The notes beneath the pieces were generated by a model, which saw nothing but the letters and a program-made list of their open reading frames with translations, did not search any database and was not told where the DNA came from. This document shows, piece by piece, positions 24,695 through 33,488 of a stretch of DNA of 64,000 nucleotides. The translations under genes were made by a program, and so were the position numbers. The stretch covers positions 3,348,001 through 3,412,000 of the forward strand of contig NZ_CP053748.1 of assembly GCF_024400215.1 (NCBI RefSeq). The letters are read 5' to 3'. This stretch comes from Massilia sp. erpn (GTDB lineage Bacteria > Pseudomonadota > Gammaproteobacteria > Burkholderiales > Burkholderiaceae_D). Positions within the stretch are counted from its first letter, which is position 1. Every line of letters begins with the position of its first letter.

Positions 24695-24755
24695 TCCGCG
24701 CGGCTGGAAAGGGGCGGTGGATGCCGTGCCTGGTCCGCAGCGGAATGTCGGGACG

Positions 24756-24785
24756 AAAAAAAACCGGCCAAGGGCCGGTTTTTTT
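24756..24785 (-). terminator. Terminator of the minus-strand lipoprotein gene
   Basis: AAACCGGCC-AA-GGGCCGGTTT with A and T runs on both sides, so it can work in both directions. It lies 15 nt beyond the stop of the lipoprotein at 24800. Confidence 0.88.
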
Positions 24786-24799
24786 CCCTGCGTGCCGAA

Positions 24800-25063
24800 T
24801 TACTTGGCAGCGGAAGCAGCCGAAGCGGCAGCGGAAGCGGCTGGAGCAGCAGCGTCAGCGGCTGGAGCAGCAGCAGGAGCAGCAGCGTCAGCAGCTGGAG
24901 CAGCGGCTGGAGCAGCAGCGTCAGCAGCAGGAGCGGCTGGAGCAGCGGCTGGAGCCGAAGCTTCAGGAGCGGCTACTGGAGCAGCAGGAGCGGCTTCTTC
25001 TTTTTTGGAGCAAGCAGCCAGGGCAACAGCCAGCAGGGAGGCGATCAGCAGGGATTTTTTCAT
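24800..25063 (-). CDS. Small Ala/Pro-repeat lipoprotein
   Basis: An 87-residue protein with a lipoprotein signal peptide (MKKSLLIASLLAVALAACSKK, lipobox LAAC). The remainder is almost only Ala, Pro and Asp, built from about three copies of PAADAAAPAAA. The gene DNA is a GCAGC/GCTGGAGCAG-type tandem repeat that could change length by slippage. Function unknown; a cell-envelope spacer is plausible. It has its own terminator, and a perfect 18-bp palindrome lies 50 nt upstream of its start. Confidence 0.85.
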   Translation of the reverse strand: MKKSLLIASLLAVALAACSKKEEAAPAAPVAAPEASAPAAAPAAPAADAAAPAAAPAADAAAPAAAPAADAAAPAASAAASAASAAK

Positions 25064-25112
25064 GGGTTTTCCTTGATTAATTCACAAAAAGTAAACAACG
25101 ATGTTGCGATGA

Positions 25113-25130
25113 ATAATTACCGGTAATTAT
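25113..25130. promoter_or_regulatory. Perfect 18-bp palindrome upstream of the lipoprotein gene
   Basis: ATAATTACCGGTAATTAT is an exact dyad, 50-67 nt upstream of the lipoprotein start, with partial extension by GCG/CGC at the ends. It looks like a dimeric repressor or activator site; the factor is unknown. The rest of the ~290-nt gap to 25355 is AT-rich with no other feature I can support. Confidence 0.5.
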
Positions 25131-25355
25131 CGCTCTTTAGGGTGTCTTCGAAGCCTTTTGTACCGTATGGTTCCCCGGACAACGGAAACTTCCTAACCCA
25201 ATATTATAGCGAATTTTGATGCGTCGCAATAGCGGTCGGAGCCGAATTCATAACTATTTTGCGGTATCGCAATGTTTTTTTCTGCCCCGATCTACCTGCT
25301 TTGGGCCGCATCGCCGGCTTACCTGTCGAACAGCCGCATTTTACATAGTTCTGGA

Positions 25356-25826
25356 TCATAATCCAGCAATGTTTGCATGCAGGCCAGGATTTGTGTCATT
25401 CCAGACAGCAACAAAACGTTCGGCGCTGATTTGCGTCGCGGCCGGCGCGTCAAAGGCCGCTTCGCCGCGCCAATGGTCGGCATGGAAGCGGCGCACGATG
25501 TCGCGGCTGTCGGCGATGCAGAAGGAGTCGGTAAGCTGGCGCAGGGCGGGGATGGTGAGGCGGCACTCGATCAGGTGGCTGTAATCCTGCAGCAGGCGCA
25601 GAAAGCGCGGCGCGTCGCGCTCCAGGCGGGCATTGCTGTGGGCCACCAGGCGCAGCCGGCCCTGGCCGTGCAGGAATGGGCGCAGCAGGGCGTCCATCTG
25701 CGAACTGCCCAGATGCCACCAGCCGAAGTCGGGATCGAACAGGTCCAGCGTCAGGCGGGCGCGGGAGAAGCAGGTGTGCAGCAGGCTTTCAAATTCGGCC
25801 CGGCTCGAAAACGCTTGCTTCTCCAT
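25356..25826 (-). CDS. Conserved hypothetical, PLD-nuclease-like
   Basis: A 156-residue protein of unknown function. The pattern FESLLHTCFSRARLTLDLFDPDF at the start, then LRLVAHSNARL and TDSFCIADSRDIVRRFHADHWRGE, recalls half of a phospholipase D-like domain but without an HxK motif, so it is probably non-catalytic. I think relatives are listed as DUF7931, but could not check. It starts 12 nt after the roxA stop on the same strand, suggesting co-transcription. Confidence 0.7.
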   Translation of the reverse strand: MEKQAFSSRAEFESLLHTCFSRARLTLDLFDPDFGWWHLGSSQMDALLRPFLHGQGRLRLVAHSNARLERDAPRFLRLLQDYSHLIECRLTIPALRQLTDSFCIADSRDIVRRFHADHWRGEAAFDAPAATQISAERFVAVWNDTNPGLHANIAGL

Positions 25827-25837
25827 CGCACTCTCCT

Positions 25838-26962
25838 TTACTGGGCCAGCTCCAGCCAGCCGTCGTGATACCAGGCGTACAGGGCTTCCATCACGTCTTC
25901 CGAGGCGGCGGCGACACCGGCGCCATCGAGGGCGCGGCTGTTGGCCAGGGTTTCCAGCGTCACCTTGTCGGACTTGCCGATGGCGAAGGATTCGCCATTG
26001 ATGAAGACATTCTTGCCGCGGTAGAACATCTGGCTCTTGAGCGAGAGCTGCACGCCCTTTTTCGCCGCCGTCTGGGCGAAGCGCTGCGCCGTCAGCGGCT
26101 TTTCCGGCCCCTTGAAGAAGACATTATGCTTCGGTTCGGACAGGTATTCGCCCAGGAAGATGGTCACATCGTCCTCGGTGAAGCGCACCTTGTTCAATTC
26201 CTCGGCCACGGTGGCCAGCATGTGTTTCGGGATTTCGGCCGGTTTGCTGGTCGGCTCCAGTTCCGGATCGCCGTAGATGCCCGGCAGATCGATGGAATCG
26301 CACATGAATTGCAGGAAAGCCTCGCCCAGCTCCTGATAGGCCGGCGCGCGGAAGCCGATCGAGTAAGTCTGGCAATCGCCGATGGCGATGCCGTCGTGGG
26401 CGTAGTGGGGCGGCAGGTAGAGCATATCGCCCGGCTCCAGCACGAATTCCTCGGTGGGCTTGAACTTGCTCAGAATTTTCAGCGGCAAGCCTTCGACCAG
26501 GTCGAGGTTCTTCTGCGGGCCGATGCGCCAGCGGCGCTGGCCCTGGGCCTGCAGCAGGAACACATCATACGAGTCGAAGTGCGGACCGACGCCGCCGCCA
26601 TCGGTGGCGAAGCTGACCATCAGGTCGTCCAGGCGCGCGTCGGGGATGAAGCGGAACTGGCGCAGCAGCTCGTCGGCGCGGGCGTCGTGCAGGTTCACGC
26701 CCTGCACCAGCATGGTCCATTCCTTCTGGCTGCGCGGCGGCAGCTCGGTCAGTGGGCCGTGCTGCAGATCCCATTGGCCGCCGGTCAGCGTGACCAGGCG
26801 CGATTCCACGTAATCCTTGGTCGCCAGCTCGGCCAGCGCCTCGACCGGCAGCAGGGGTTGAAAGCCCGGCACGGCCTGACGGATCAGCAAGGGTTTTTTA
26901 TGCCAGTATTCGCGCAGGAATTGCGCCGGCGTGATGTCGCCGAGGAGAGTGAGTTTTTTCAT
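25838..26962 (-). CDS. roxA: JmjC ribosomal oxygenase (uL16 arginine hydroxylase type)
   Basis: A 374-residue cupin/JmjC Fe(II)/2-oxoglutarate oxygenase of the YcfD/RoxA family, which hydroxylates an arginine of ribosomal protein L16. Iron ligands are visible as H-x-D in GVGPHFDSYDVF and the distal His in YLPPHYAHDGIAIG; a C-terminal winged-helix-like part follows. The start MKKLTLLGDITPAQFLREYW is the family N-terminus; an in-frame upstream ATG adds 49 residues of non-homologous sequence. Divergent from slyD. Confidence 0.93.
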   Translation of the reverse strand: MKKLTLLGDITPAQFLREYWHKKPLLIRQAVPGFQPLLPVEALAELATKDYVESRLVTLTGGQWDLQHGPLTELPPRSQKEWTMLVQGVNLHDARADELLRQFRFIPDARLDDLMVSFATDGGGVGPHFDSYDVFLLQAQGQRRWRIGPQKNLDLVEGLPLKILSKFKPTEEFVLEPGDMLYLPPHYAHDGIAIGDCQTYSIGFRAPAYQELGEAFLQFMCDSIDLPGIYGDPELEPTSKPAEIPKHMLATVAEELNKVRFTEDDVTIFLGEYLSEPKHNVFFKGPEKPLTAQRFAQTAAKKGVQLSLKSQMFYRGKNVFINGESFAIGKSDKVTLETLANSRALDGAGVAAASEDVMEALYAWYHDGWLELAQ

Positions 26963-27054
26963 GGCGCCATTATAGCAACCGGCCGCCGGACGGCGGCGGC
27001 CGGACAGCCCAGGAGGTATAATCTGCCTGCGCTTAAAAACGAAAGGAAGCCATA

Positions 27055-27600
27055 ATGAAGATCGCCAAGAATACCGTCGTGACGGTGAACTACAAACTGT
27101 CCGACGCACAGAACAATCTGATCGAAGACGGCCGTCAACCCATGGTCTACCTGCACGGTGGCTACGAGAACACCCTGCCGAAGATCGAAGAAGAGCTGGA
27201 CGGCAAGGAAGTCGGCTACAGCAACACGATCCAGATCGAACCTGAAGATGCCTTCGGCGATTACGATGCCAATCTGGTCAAGGTCGAAGACCGCGCCCGC
27301 CTGCCCGAGCCGCTGGAAATCGGCATGCAATTCGAAGGCATGCCGGACGGCGAAGATGGCGAAGAAGAAGCCATGATCTTCACCGTGACCGAAATCGCCG
27401 ACGACAAGGTGGTCCTGGATGGCAACCACCCGCTGGCCGGCATGGCCCTGCGTTTCGAATTGAAAGTGGTTGAGGTGCGCGCCGCCAGCGACGAAGAGAT
27501 CGCCCACGGTCACGTGCACGGCGCCCACGGCCACCACCACGACGACGAGGACGACGAAGGCGAAGAGGGCGACCACTTCCGCACCCACCCGATCCACTGA
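27055..27600 (+). CDS. slyD: FKBP-type peptidyl-prolyl isomerase SlyD
   Basis: A 181-residue SlyD: FKBP core (VTVNYKLSDAQNNLIEDG, YLHGGYENTLPKIEEELDG), inserted chaperone flap (IQIEPEDAFGDYDANLVKVE) and a histidine/acidic tail (HGHVHGAHGHHH then a DDED run) that binds nickel in relatives. It assists protein folding and Ni delivery in the cytosol. A terminator follows at 27617. Confidence 0.96.
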   Translation: MKIAKNTVVTVNYKLSDAQNNLIEDGRQPMVYLHGGYENTLPKIEEELDGKEVGYSNTIQIEPEDAFGDYDANLVKVEDRARLPEPLEIGMQFEGMPDGEDGEEEAMIFTVTEIADDKVVLDGNHPLAGMALRFELKVVEVRAASDEEIAHGHVHGAHGHHHDDEDDEGEEGDHFRTHPIH

Positions 27601-27616
27601 TCGCGTCCCGCAAGTC

Positions 27617-27649
27617 AAAAAAGGCGAACCCCGGTTCGCCTTTTTTATT
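27617..27649 (+). terminator. Rho-independent terminator of slyD
   Basis: AAAAAAGGCGAACC-CCGGTTCGCC-TTTTTT, about 17 nt after the slyD stop, with a strong stem and U-tract; bidirectional in form. Confidence 0.9.
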
Positions 27650-27656
27650 GCCGCTA

Positions 27657-27711
27657 CAGCCGAGCTTGTGTCCGATTGGGGTCAGACCCCAATCGGACAC
27701 AAGCTCGGCTG
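27657..27711. repeat. Family-2 palindrome, perfect 27-bp arms
   Basis: A 55-nt element: a 27-base arm beginning CAGCCGAGCTTGTGTCC and ending GGGGTC, one centre base, then its exact reverse complement. It lies between two convergent genes, after the slyD terminator. Related elements are at 50282 and 50377, and a shorter one at 12482. Confidence 0.92.
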
Positions 27712-27717
27712 TTGGGC

Positions 27718-28719
27718 TTAGGGATTGAGGGTGAAGAGGGTGGGGCTGCCGGGGGTGACGCGGATGGCGGTCCAGCCGGGGCTCAGGCTCAGGTGGGCGA
27801 GGTTGCCGCGCCAGTGCAGGGCGGTTTCGGCGTTCGGCGCGGAGGCCGTGGCGCTGGCGCTGGCGGCGCCGTTCTGGGATGCGGGCGCCTTGGCGGGCTT
27901 TTGCGCGCTGTCGATCAGCAGCACCTTGCCTTTGAATTTGTCGGCCAGCGCGCGCACCTGCTTGCGGGTCTGTGCGAAGCCGTCCTGCTTGCTGGAGAAG
28001 CCGTTCAGCAGCGAGAAGCCTTCCTCCTGATGCGCGCCGATATCGCCATCCGACACCAGCACGATGCCATCCAGTTTCTTGCGCTTGGCCTGGGCGAACA
28101 GGCGTTGCAGCCAGTTGCGGTTGGCCACGGTGCGGTCTTCGTATTCGCTATTGCGCCCGGCTTCCGTCAGGAAGTGGTTGTTCTTCGCCGGCAGGTTGAT
28201 GGTGGCGAACAGCACATTGCCATATTCCCAGTAGGCGTTTTCAGCGTAGCTGCGGAACTGGCTGGAGTTCGACAGGCGGTTCAGCGCGAGTTTCTTTTCG
28301 CCCAGCGATTCGTCCTGATCGAAGAACAGTTCGCGGATGCGGTTCAGGCGTTCGATCGCATTCGAGCGGCCCGCCGAGTTGCGGCAGGCGGTCCAGTCGC
28401 TGCCCGCCAGCGACAGCACCAGCGGACGCGGAGATTTGTCGAGCAGGACGCGGCGCTGGGCGTACAGCTTGTCGCTGCAAGCCTCGCTGGCCGACTTGAT
28501 GCCGGTGAGGAGCAGGAAGGCGGCGCGCTTCTGCGCCGCCTCGTCCAGGGTGCGCTGCAGCTCGACCTCGTCGGCTTCGCCCTTCAGCGCCTGGGCGGCA
28601 ACGGAAAACTGGAAGGCTTTCCTGGCTGGCGCGGCGGCGGCCGGGGTTGGCGCCGCCAGCGCGAGCGCCAGCAGCGCGGCGGCGCTCAAGGGCGGCACGG
28701 CGGCGCGCCGCATGCTCAT
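27718..28719 (-). CDS. Secreted protein related to calcineurin-like phosphoesterases, degenerate
   Basis: A 333-residue protein with an N-terminal signal peptide (Ala/Leu-rich, ending near AAAAPARK). Several stretches match the layout of a secreted metallophosphoesterase family: [11 protein letters not shown] (where active relatives have a GDNxWxDC-type motif), [39 protein letters not shown] and [16 protein letters not shown]. Key metal residues look replaced (Asp-Asn to Gly-Ser, Cys-His to Cys-Arg), so it is probably a binding rather than catalytic protein (inference). The start overlaps the mutS stop (ATGA), so translation may be coupled. Confidence 0.8.
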   Translation of the reverse strand: MSMRRAAVPPLSAAALLALALAAPTPAAAAPARKAFQFSVAAQALKGEADEVELQRTLDEAAQKRAAFLLLTGIKSASEACSDKLYAQRRVLLDKSPRPLVLSLAGSDWTACRNSAGRSNAIERLNRIRELFFDQDESLGEKKLALNRLSNSSQFRSYAENAYWEYGNVLFATINLPAKNNHFLTEAGRNSEYEDRTVANRNWLQRLFAQAKRKKLDGIVLVSDGDIGAHQEEGFSLLNGFSSKQDGFAQTRKQVRALADKFKGKVLLIDSAQKPAKAPASQNGAASASATASAPNAETALHWRGNLAHLSLSPGWTAIRVTPGSPTLFTLNP

Positions 28720-31409
28720 GCCAGCGCGGGTTGCGCCAGGCGCTTGAGCTGGTAGAGCTGTTCCAGCGCTTCGCGCGGGGACAGGGCATCCGGATCGAGT
28801 TCGTCCAATGCACCCAACAGCTCCTGCAGCGCGGGATTGGTTTCGGCCGGCGCGGCGGCGGGAGCCGGCGCTTCCTCGTCGTTGGCATCGGCCGTGGGCG
28901 CGGCGAACAGGTCGAGCTGCGGCGTCGCGTCGAGCGCCTGCGATTCGAGGCGGGCCAGATGCTTGCGCGCCGCCTTGATCACCGGCTGCGGCACGCCCGC
29001 CAGCTGGGCCACCTGCAGACCATAGCTTTGCGAGGCCGGTCCGGCCTGCACCGCGTGCAGGAAGACGATGCTGTCCTTATGCTCCACCGCCGACAGGTGC
29101 ACATTGGCCGCCGTCGGATGCGCTTCCGGCAGCTGGGTCAGTTCGAAGTAGTGGGTGGCGAACAGGGTGAAGCTGCGGCTGGCGTCGATCAGGTGGCGCG
29201 CGATGGCCCAGGCCAGGGCCAGGCCGTCGAAGGTCGAGGTACCACGGCCGATTTCATCCATCAGCACCAGCGAATGCTCGGTGGCGCCGTTCAGGATGGT
29301 GGCCGCTTCCGTCATCTCCACCATGAAGGTGGAACGGCCGCCGGCCAGGTCGTCGGTGGCGCCGATGCGGGTGAAGATGCGGTCGATCGGGCCGATGGTG
29401 GCGCTGGCCGCCGGCACATAGCTGCCCACGTAGGCCAAGAGGGTGATCAGTGCAACCTGGCGCATGAAGGTCGATTTGCCGCCCATGTTCGGGCCGGTGA
29501 TTAGCAGCAGGCGGCGTTCGTCGAGCAGCTTGCAGTCGTTGGCGATGAAGCGCTCGATCTGGTTTTCCACCACCGGATGGCGGCCTTCGACGATGTTGAT
29601 GCAGGACTCGGCCACCAGCTCCGGCGCGCACCAGTTATGGCGCAGCGCGTGCTCGGCCAGCGCGGTCAGCGTGTCCAGCTGGGCGATGTTCTGGGCGATG
29701 GTCTGCAGCGTGCCGATATGCGGCGCCAGGTCGGCCAGCAGCTGGTCGTACAGCACCTTCTCGCGCGCCAGGGCGCGGTCCTGCGCCGACAGCGCCTTGT
29801 CCTCGAAGGCTTTCAGTTCCGGCGTGATATAGCGCTCGGCGTTCTTCAGCGTCTGGCGGCGGCGGTAATCGTCCGGCACCTTGTCGGCCTGGCCGTTGGT
29901 GACTTCAATATAGAAGCCGTGCACCTTGTTGTATTCCACGCGCAGATTGGCGATGCCGGTGCGGGCGCGTTCGCGCGCTTCCAGGTCGATCAGGAACTGG
30001 CCGGCGTTTTCCGACAGGCCGCGCAGCTCGTCCAGCTCCGCATCGAAGCCGCGTGCGATGACGCCGCCGTCGCGCACCATATTCGCCGGCTCTTCCATCA
30101 CCGCGCTTTGCAGCAGGTCGAGGCAGGCTTGCGGCGTATCGATGGCGGCGTGGATGTGCGACAGCAGGCTGGCGTCGTTATCGTGGCGCAGGCTGCGCTG
30201 CATGGCGTGGCGCAGATCCGGCAGCTGGCGCAGACCGTCGCGCAGGCTGGCCAGGTCGCGCGGACGCGCCGTCAGCAGGGCTACGCGGGTGGTGATGCGT
30301 TCGATATCCGGCACCTGGGCCAGATGGTGGGACAGCGAGCCGGTGACGTCGTTCTGCATCAGCGCCGCGATAGCATCGTGGCGCGCGCGCGCCACCGATT
30401 GCGCGCGGCGCGCATGGTGCAGCCAGTGGCGCAGCAGGCGCGAACCCATGGGCGTGCGGCAGTGGTCCAGCAGCGAGAACAGGGTCGGCGATTCCTGGCC
30501 GCGGATGGTTTCGGTCAGTTCCAGATTGCGGCGCGTGGCCGAATCGAGGCCGATGAATTCGGATTCGGTTTCGCAAGCCAAGCTGCGCACATGCTGCAAG
30601 CCGCGGCCCTGGGTCGCTTGCGCATAGCGCAGCAGCGCGCCGGCAGAACCGAAAGCCGCGCCCAGGCCATCGGCGCCGAAGCCGGTCAGCGTGGCGACGC
30701 CGAGCTGGTCGAGCAGGGCCTTGTGGCCGTGCACCACGTCGAAATGCCAGTCCGGCACGCGGTTGACGTGGCACAGGGTGCTGTCCTCGAACAGTTCGCC
30801 ATTGTCGCCGCGCAGGATTTCGGCCGGCACGATGCGCTCCAGCTCCTGCTGGATGCGCGCAGTGACGGCGCGCTGCTCGCCCGAAAATTCCATCAGGCGC
30901 AGCGAACCGCTGGCCAGCGAGAGCCAGGCCAGGCCGGCGGTGTACACCTTGCGGTTGGCGATCACGCACATGGCCAGCAGCGGACGCTCCGATTTCTCCG
31001 GCAGCAGGTCCGAATCGGTCAAGGTGCCTGGCGTGACCACGCGCATTACCTTGCGCTCCACCGGGCCTTTACTGGTGGCCGGATCGCCGATCTGTTCGCA
31101 GATGGCGCAGGACTCGCCCAGCTTGACCAGCTTGGCCAGATAGCCGTCCAGCGAATGGAAAGGCACGCCCGCCATCTTGATCGGCACACCGTTCTGCGAG
31201 CCGCGCGCCGTCAGCGTGATGCCGAGGATGCGCGAAGCCTTTTCCGCATCGTCGAAGAACAGCTCATAGAAGTCGCCCATGCGGTAGAACACCAGCATCG
31301 TGGGGTGTTCCGCCTTGATGCGCAGATACTGCTGCATCATCGGCGTGACTTTTTCGGCAGGGCTGTTTTTGATGGCGGCGGCGTTGATTTCTTTGGGAAC
31401 GGTGGTCAT
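28716..31409 (-). CDS. mutS: DNA mismatch repair protein MutS
   Basis: An 897-residue MutS. The mismatch-reading Phe-x-Glu is in [12 protein letters not shown] near the N-terminus; the Walker A is [15 protein letters not shown], and Walker B is [16 protein letters not shown]. Connector, lever, clamp, ATPase and C-terminal dimerisation parts are all of normal length. It recognises mispairs and recruits MutL. The C-terminal linker is Ala-rich ([10 protein letters not shown]). Confidence 0.98.
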   Translation of the reverse strand: MTTVPKEINAAAIKNSPAEKVTPMMQQYLRIKAEHPTMLVFYRMGDFYELFFDDAEKASRILGITLTARGSQNGVPIKMAGVPFHSLDGYLAKLVKLGESCAICEQIGDPATSKGPVERKVMRVVTPGTLTDSDLLPEKSERPLLAMCVIANRKVYTAGLAWLSLASGSLRLMEFSGEQRAVTARIQQELERIVPAEILRGDNGELFEDSTLCHVNRVPDWHFDVVHGHKALLDQLGVATLTGFGADGLGAAFGSAGALLRYAQATQGRGLQHVRSLACETESEFIGLDSATRRNLELTETIRGQESPTLFSLLDHCRTPMGSRLLRHWLHHARRAQSVARARHDAIAALMQNDVTGSLSHHLAQVPDIERITTRVALLTARPRDLASLRDGLRQLPDLRHAMQRSLRHDNDASLLSHIHAAIDTPQACLDLLQSAVMEEPANMVRDGGVIARGFDAELDELRGLSENAGQFLIDLEARERARTGIANLRVEYNKVHGFYIEVTNGQADKVPDDYRRRQTLKNAERYITPELKAFEDKALSAQDRALAREKVLYDQLLADLAPHIGTLQTIAQNIAQLDTLTALAEHALRHNWCAPELVAESCINIVEGRHPVVENQIERFIANDCKLLDERRLLLITGPNMGGKSTFMRQVALITLLAYVGSYVPAASATIGPIDRIFTRIGATDDLAGGRSTFMVEMTEAATILNGATEHSLVLMDEIGRGTSTFDGLALAWAIARHLIDASRSFTLFATHYFELTQLPEAHPTAANVHLSAVEHKDSIVFLHAVQAGPASQSYGLQVAQLAGVPQPVIKAARKHLARLESQALDATPQLDLFAAPTADANDEEAPAPAAAPAETNPALQELLGALDELDPDALSPREALEQLYQLKRLAQPALA

Positions 31410-31513
31410 GTCGGTATGTCGGTAGTGCAGCGCGCGGAGCGCGTCGTAAACCTGACATTTTACCTCTTTTGCAAGGTGTGCAGCGTGATCACGTGTATTG
31501 CCGCCCGGGCGAG

Positions 31514-31969
31514 TTAAGGGATGAAATGAATATCAAGCAGCTGTTCGATGGTGTATGGCTGGCCGGATGGGAAAATAGATGCAGGCAAACCTGTTTCCAA
31601 AGATGCTTTTATATGCGCATGCGGATAGACCTTCACGCTGAAGGGCAATACCTCCTGGTTTAAGCTTGGACTATCTTCCAGTATTTCCAGAATCTTGCGG
31701 CGTTGTTCAACCACGCTGCATTGCCAACTGGGTGTCTTTCGCTCAGGCTGGAATTCACATTTCAACAGATGCAGAAGCAGAATTTCCAGCCTGCTCTTCA
31801 GCGCGTGACGTTCGTGTCGGGACATGCCATTCAACTCCTCGATCAGGTTCTCGAGATCCAACTGGCAAAACTGGCCGCTGCGCAGCAGCGCGGCCTGGGC
31901 GTCCAGCCACAGCACGAAGTCGTCTTCGTAGTCGGATAGCTTGGGCGTTTCGTCTTTGAAGTCGAGCAT
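31514..31969 (-). CDS. DUF29-family protein 1
   Basis: A 151-residue DUF29 protein: [28 protein letters not shown] at the N-terminus, then IENLIEEL-type (here [22 protein letters not shown]) and [15 protein letters not shown]. Function unknown; mostly helical and cytosolic. The ATG is set by a perfect GGAGGTG 6 nt upstream; an in-frame GTG that would add three residues lies inside that ribosome site. Tandem paralogue of the next gene. Confidence 0.88.
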   Translation of the reverse strand: MLDFKDETPKLSDYEDDFVLWLDAQAALLRSGQFCQLDLENLIEELNGMSRHERHALKSRLEILLLHLLKCEFQPERKTPSWQCSVVEQRRKILEILEDSPSLNQEVLPFSVKVYPHAHIKASLETGLPASIFPSGQPYTIEQLLDIHFIP

Positions 31970-32002
31970 GATCGGCACCTCCTTTAATCGATCTGCCAGC
32001 CC

Positions 32003-32458
32003 TCAGGGCAGAAAGTCGGCGTTCAGCAATTTCTCGAGGGTGTAAGGCTGCTGGGGTGGGAAACTATCTTCCGGCAAGCCGGTTTCGTTCGCCCCCTCCT
32101 TGAGCGCGTGCGAATAGGCTTTATTGCTGTATTCCGGAAGCTGATGGCGCAGGCTCGGACTGCTTTCCAACAGCGCGTCGATTTCCCGGCGTTGCTCGTG
32201 GATGGTGGAATACCAGCTGCGGCTCTTGCACCTGGGCTGGAATTCGCATTTAAGCAGATGCTTGATGAGCACCACCAGCCGGCTCCCCAACTCTCGATGT
32301 TGGCTGCTTGACATGTCATGCAACTCCTCGATCAGGTTCTCGATATCCAGCCGGGCAAACTGGCCGCTGCGCAGCAGCGCGGCCTGGGCGTCCAGCCACA
32401 GCGCGAAGTCCTCCTCGTAGCCGGGCAGGGCGGGCGTTTGGTCTTTGAAATCGAGCAT
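32003..32458 (-). CDS. DUF29-family protein 2
   Basis: A 151-residue paralogue of the adjacent DUF29 protein, with near-identical first 45 residues ([32 protein letters not shown]) and more divergence later ([19 protein letters not shown]). The start and the GGAGGTGCCGATC leader are the same as in paralogue 1, so the duplication included the ribosome site. Function unknown. The two genes are 33 nt apart and probably co-transcribed. Confidence 0.88.
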   Translation of the reverse strand: MLDFKDQTPALPGYEEDFALWLDAQAALLRSGQFARLDIENLIEELHDMSSSQHRELGSRLVVLIKHLLKCEFQPRCKSRSWYSTIHEQRREIDALLESSPSLRHQLPEYSNKAYSHALKEGANETGLPEDSFPPQQPYTLEKLLNADFLP

Positions 32459-32540
32459 GATCGGCACCTCCACTAATCACGTTAGCGGCGCAGGCGGGGA
32501 TGTCCAGGGAAATGCGGCGGGCTTATGTGAAATATCAGCG

Positions 32541-33284
32541 CTACTCGTATTTGCTCAGGATGCGCTGCCAGGCCGGATCGTCCTTGAGCTTGCGGATCAC
32601 GGGCGCCAGGCGCTCGTAGACGTCGGCCTGCCCCTGCGGCACGAGGAAGCGGCGTTCGGTTTGCCGGCCGGGCAGGTTGAAGAGCAGGAAGCGGTTCTCG
32701 GCGTTGTGGCTCTTGAGGTAGTAGCGCGCCACCGATTCCGAGACGGCGACGCAGTCGATGCGGTCCAGGCGCAGCTTTTCCAGATTGATTTCCTCGCTCA
32801 GGGCGTCGGCGCGGTGCAGGCCTTCGCGGCGTATCCAGTCGTCGATGCCGGGATAGACATAGCCCAGCGTCAGGCCGATGCTCTTGCCGTACAGGGCGCC
32901 GGCCACGGCCGGGTTGACGGGTTGTTCGCGCCGCGACACCAGCACGAAGCGGTCGATGGCGAAGGGGGCGGTCCACAGATATTTGCGCTGGGCCTCGTCA
33001 TTGAGCCAGGCCGGCATCATGCCGATGACGATGCCGTCGAGCTTGCCGTTTTCGAGCCGCATCTGCAGGCGCTTGCGCGGCAGGTAGTTGAGGCGAAAGC
33101 TGAGCTCGCCCAGCTGCTGGCGGTTGAGATAGTCGATCAGGTCGGGATACAGACCCTGGCTGCCGCCGCCGATGAGGAGGGGAGCGAAATTGGCGCTGGT
33201 GTAGATATTGACGACCTCGGCTCGCGCCAGCGGGGCCGTGAGTACGGCACAAAGCAGCGTCAGGGCAGACAGGACTTGTCTCAT
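32541..33284 (-). CDS. Periplasmic solute-binding protein (SBP_bac_3 type)
   Basis: A 247-residue protein with a clear signal peptide (MRQVLSALTLLCAVLTAPLARA) and the family-3 binding-protein pattern: VVNIYTSANFAPLLIGGG, YPDLIDYLNRQQLGELSFRL, LENGKLDGIVIGMMPAW and the hinge ALYGKSIGLTLGYVYPGI. No permease or ATPase genes are adjacent, so it may be a sensor-type or orphan binding protein. The ATG at 33284 is chosen because the signal peptide starts there. Confidence 0.88.
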   Translation of the reverse strand: MRQVLSALTLLCAVLTAPLARAEVVNIYTSANFAPLLIGGGSQGLYPDLIDYLNRQQLGELSFRLNYLPRKRLQMRLENGKLDGIVIGMMPAWLNDEAQRKYLWTAPFAIDRFVLVSRREQPVNPAVAGALYGKSIGLTLGYVYPGIDDWIRREGLHRADALSEEINLEKLRLDRIDCVAVSESVARYYLKSHNAENRFLLFNLPGRQTERRFLVPQGQADVYERLAPVIRKLKDDPAWQRILSKYE

Positions 33285-33488
33285 AGTGGGCAATATAGCA
33301 CTGCGGTTTCTGGCCGGATAGCCAAGCTTTTCGGTCCCATCGAGGGTTCTTGTTTGATAGTTGTTGCAAAGCACCATTAATTCTGCAACAGATTCTCACC
33401 AAATGTCACGTCTTAATAGTAAATCGGCCTATGATGGAAACAAGCCGTATCACACAGCAAGCCACCACGACCGCAGCGAGGTTTCCCC

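Noticed and set aside
24800..25020. Tandem repeats as a possible CRISPR or minisatellite array
   Set aside because: The repeats are in frame inside a lipoprotein gene and lack spacer structure.
29577..31517. Long plus-strand open frame opposite mutS
   Set aside because: Low-complexity composition and no ribosome site; MutS motifs on the minus strand are unambiguous.
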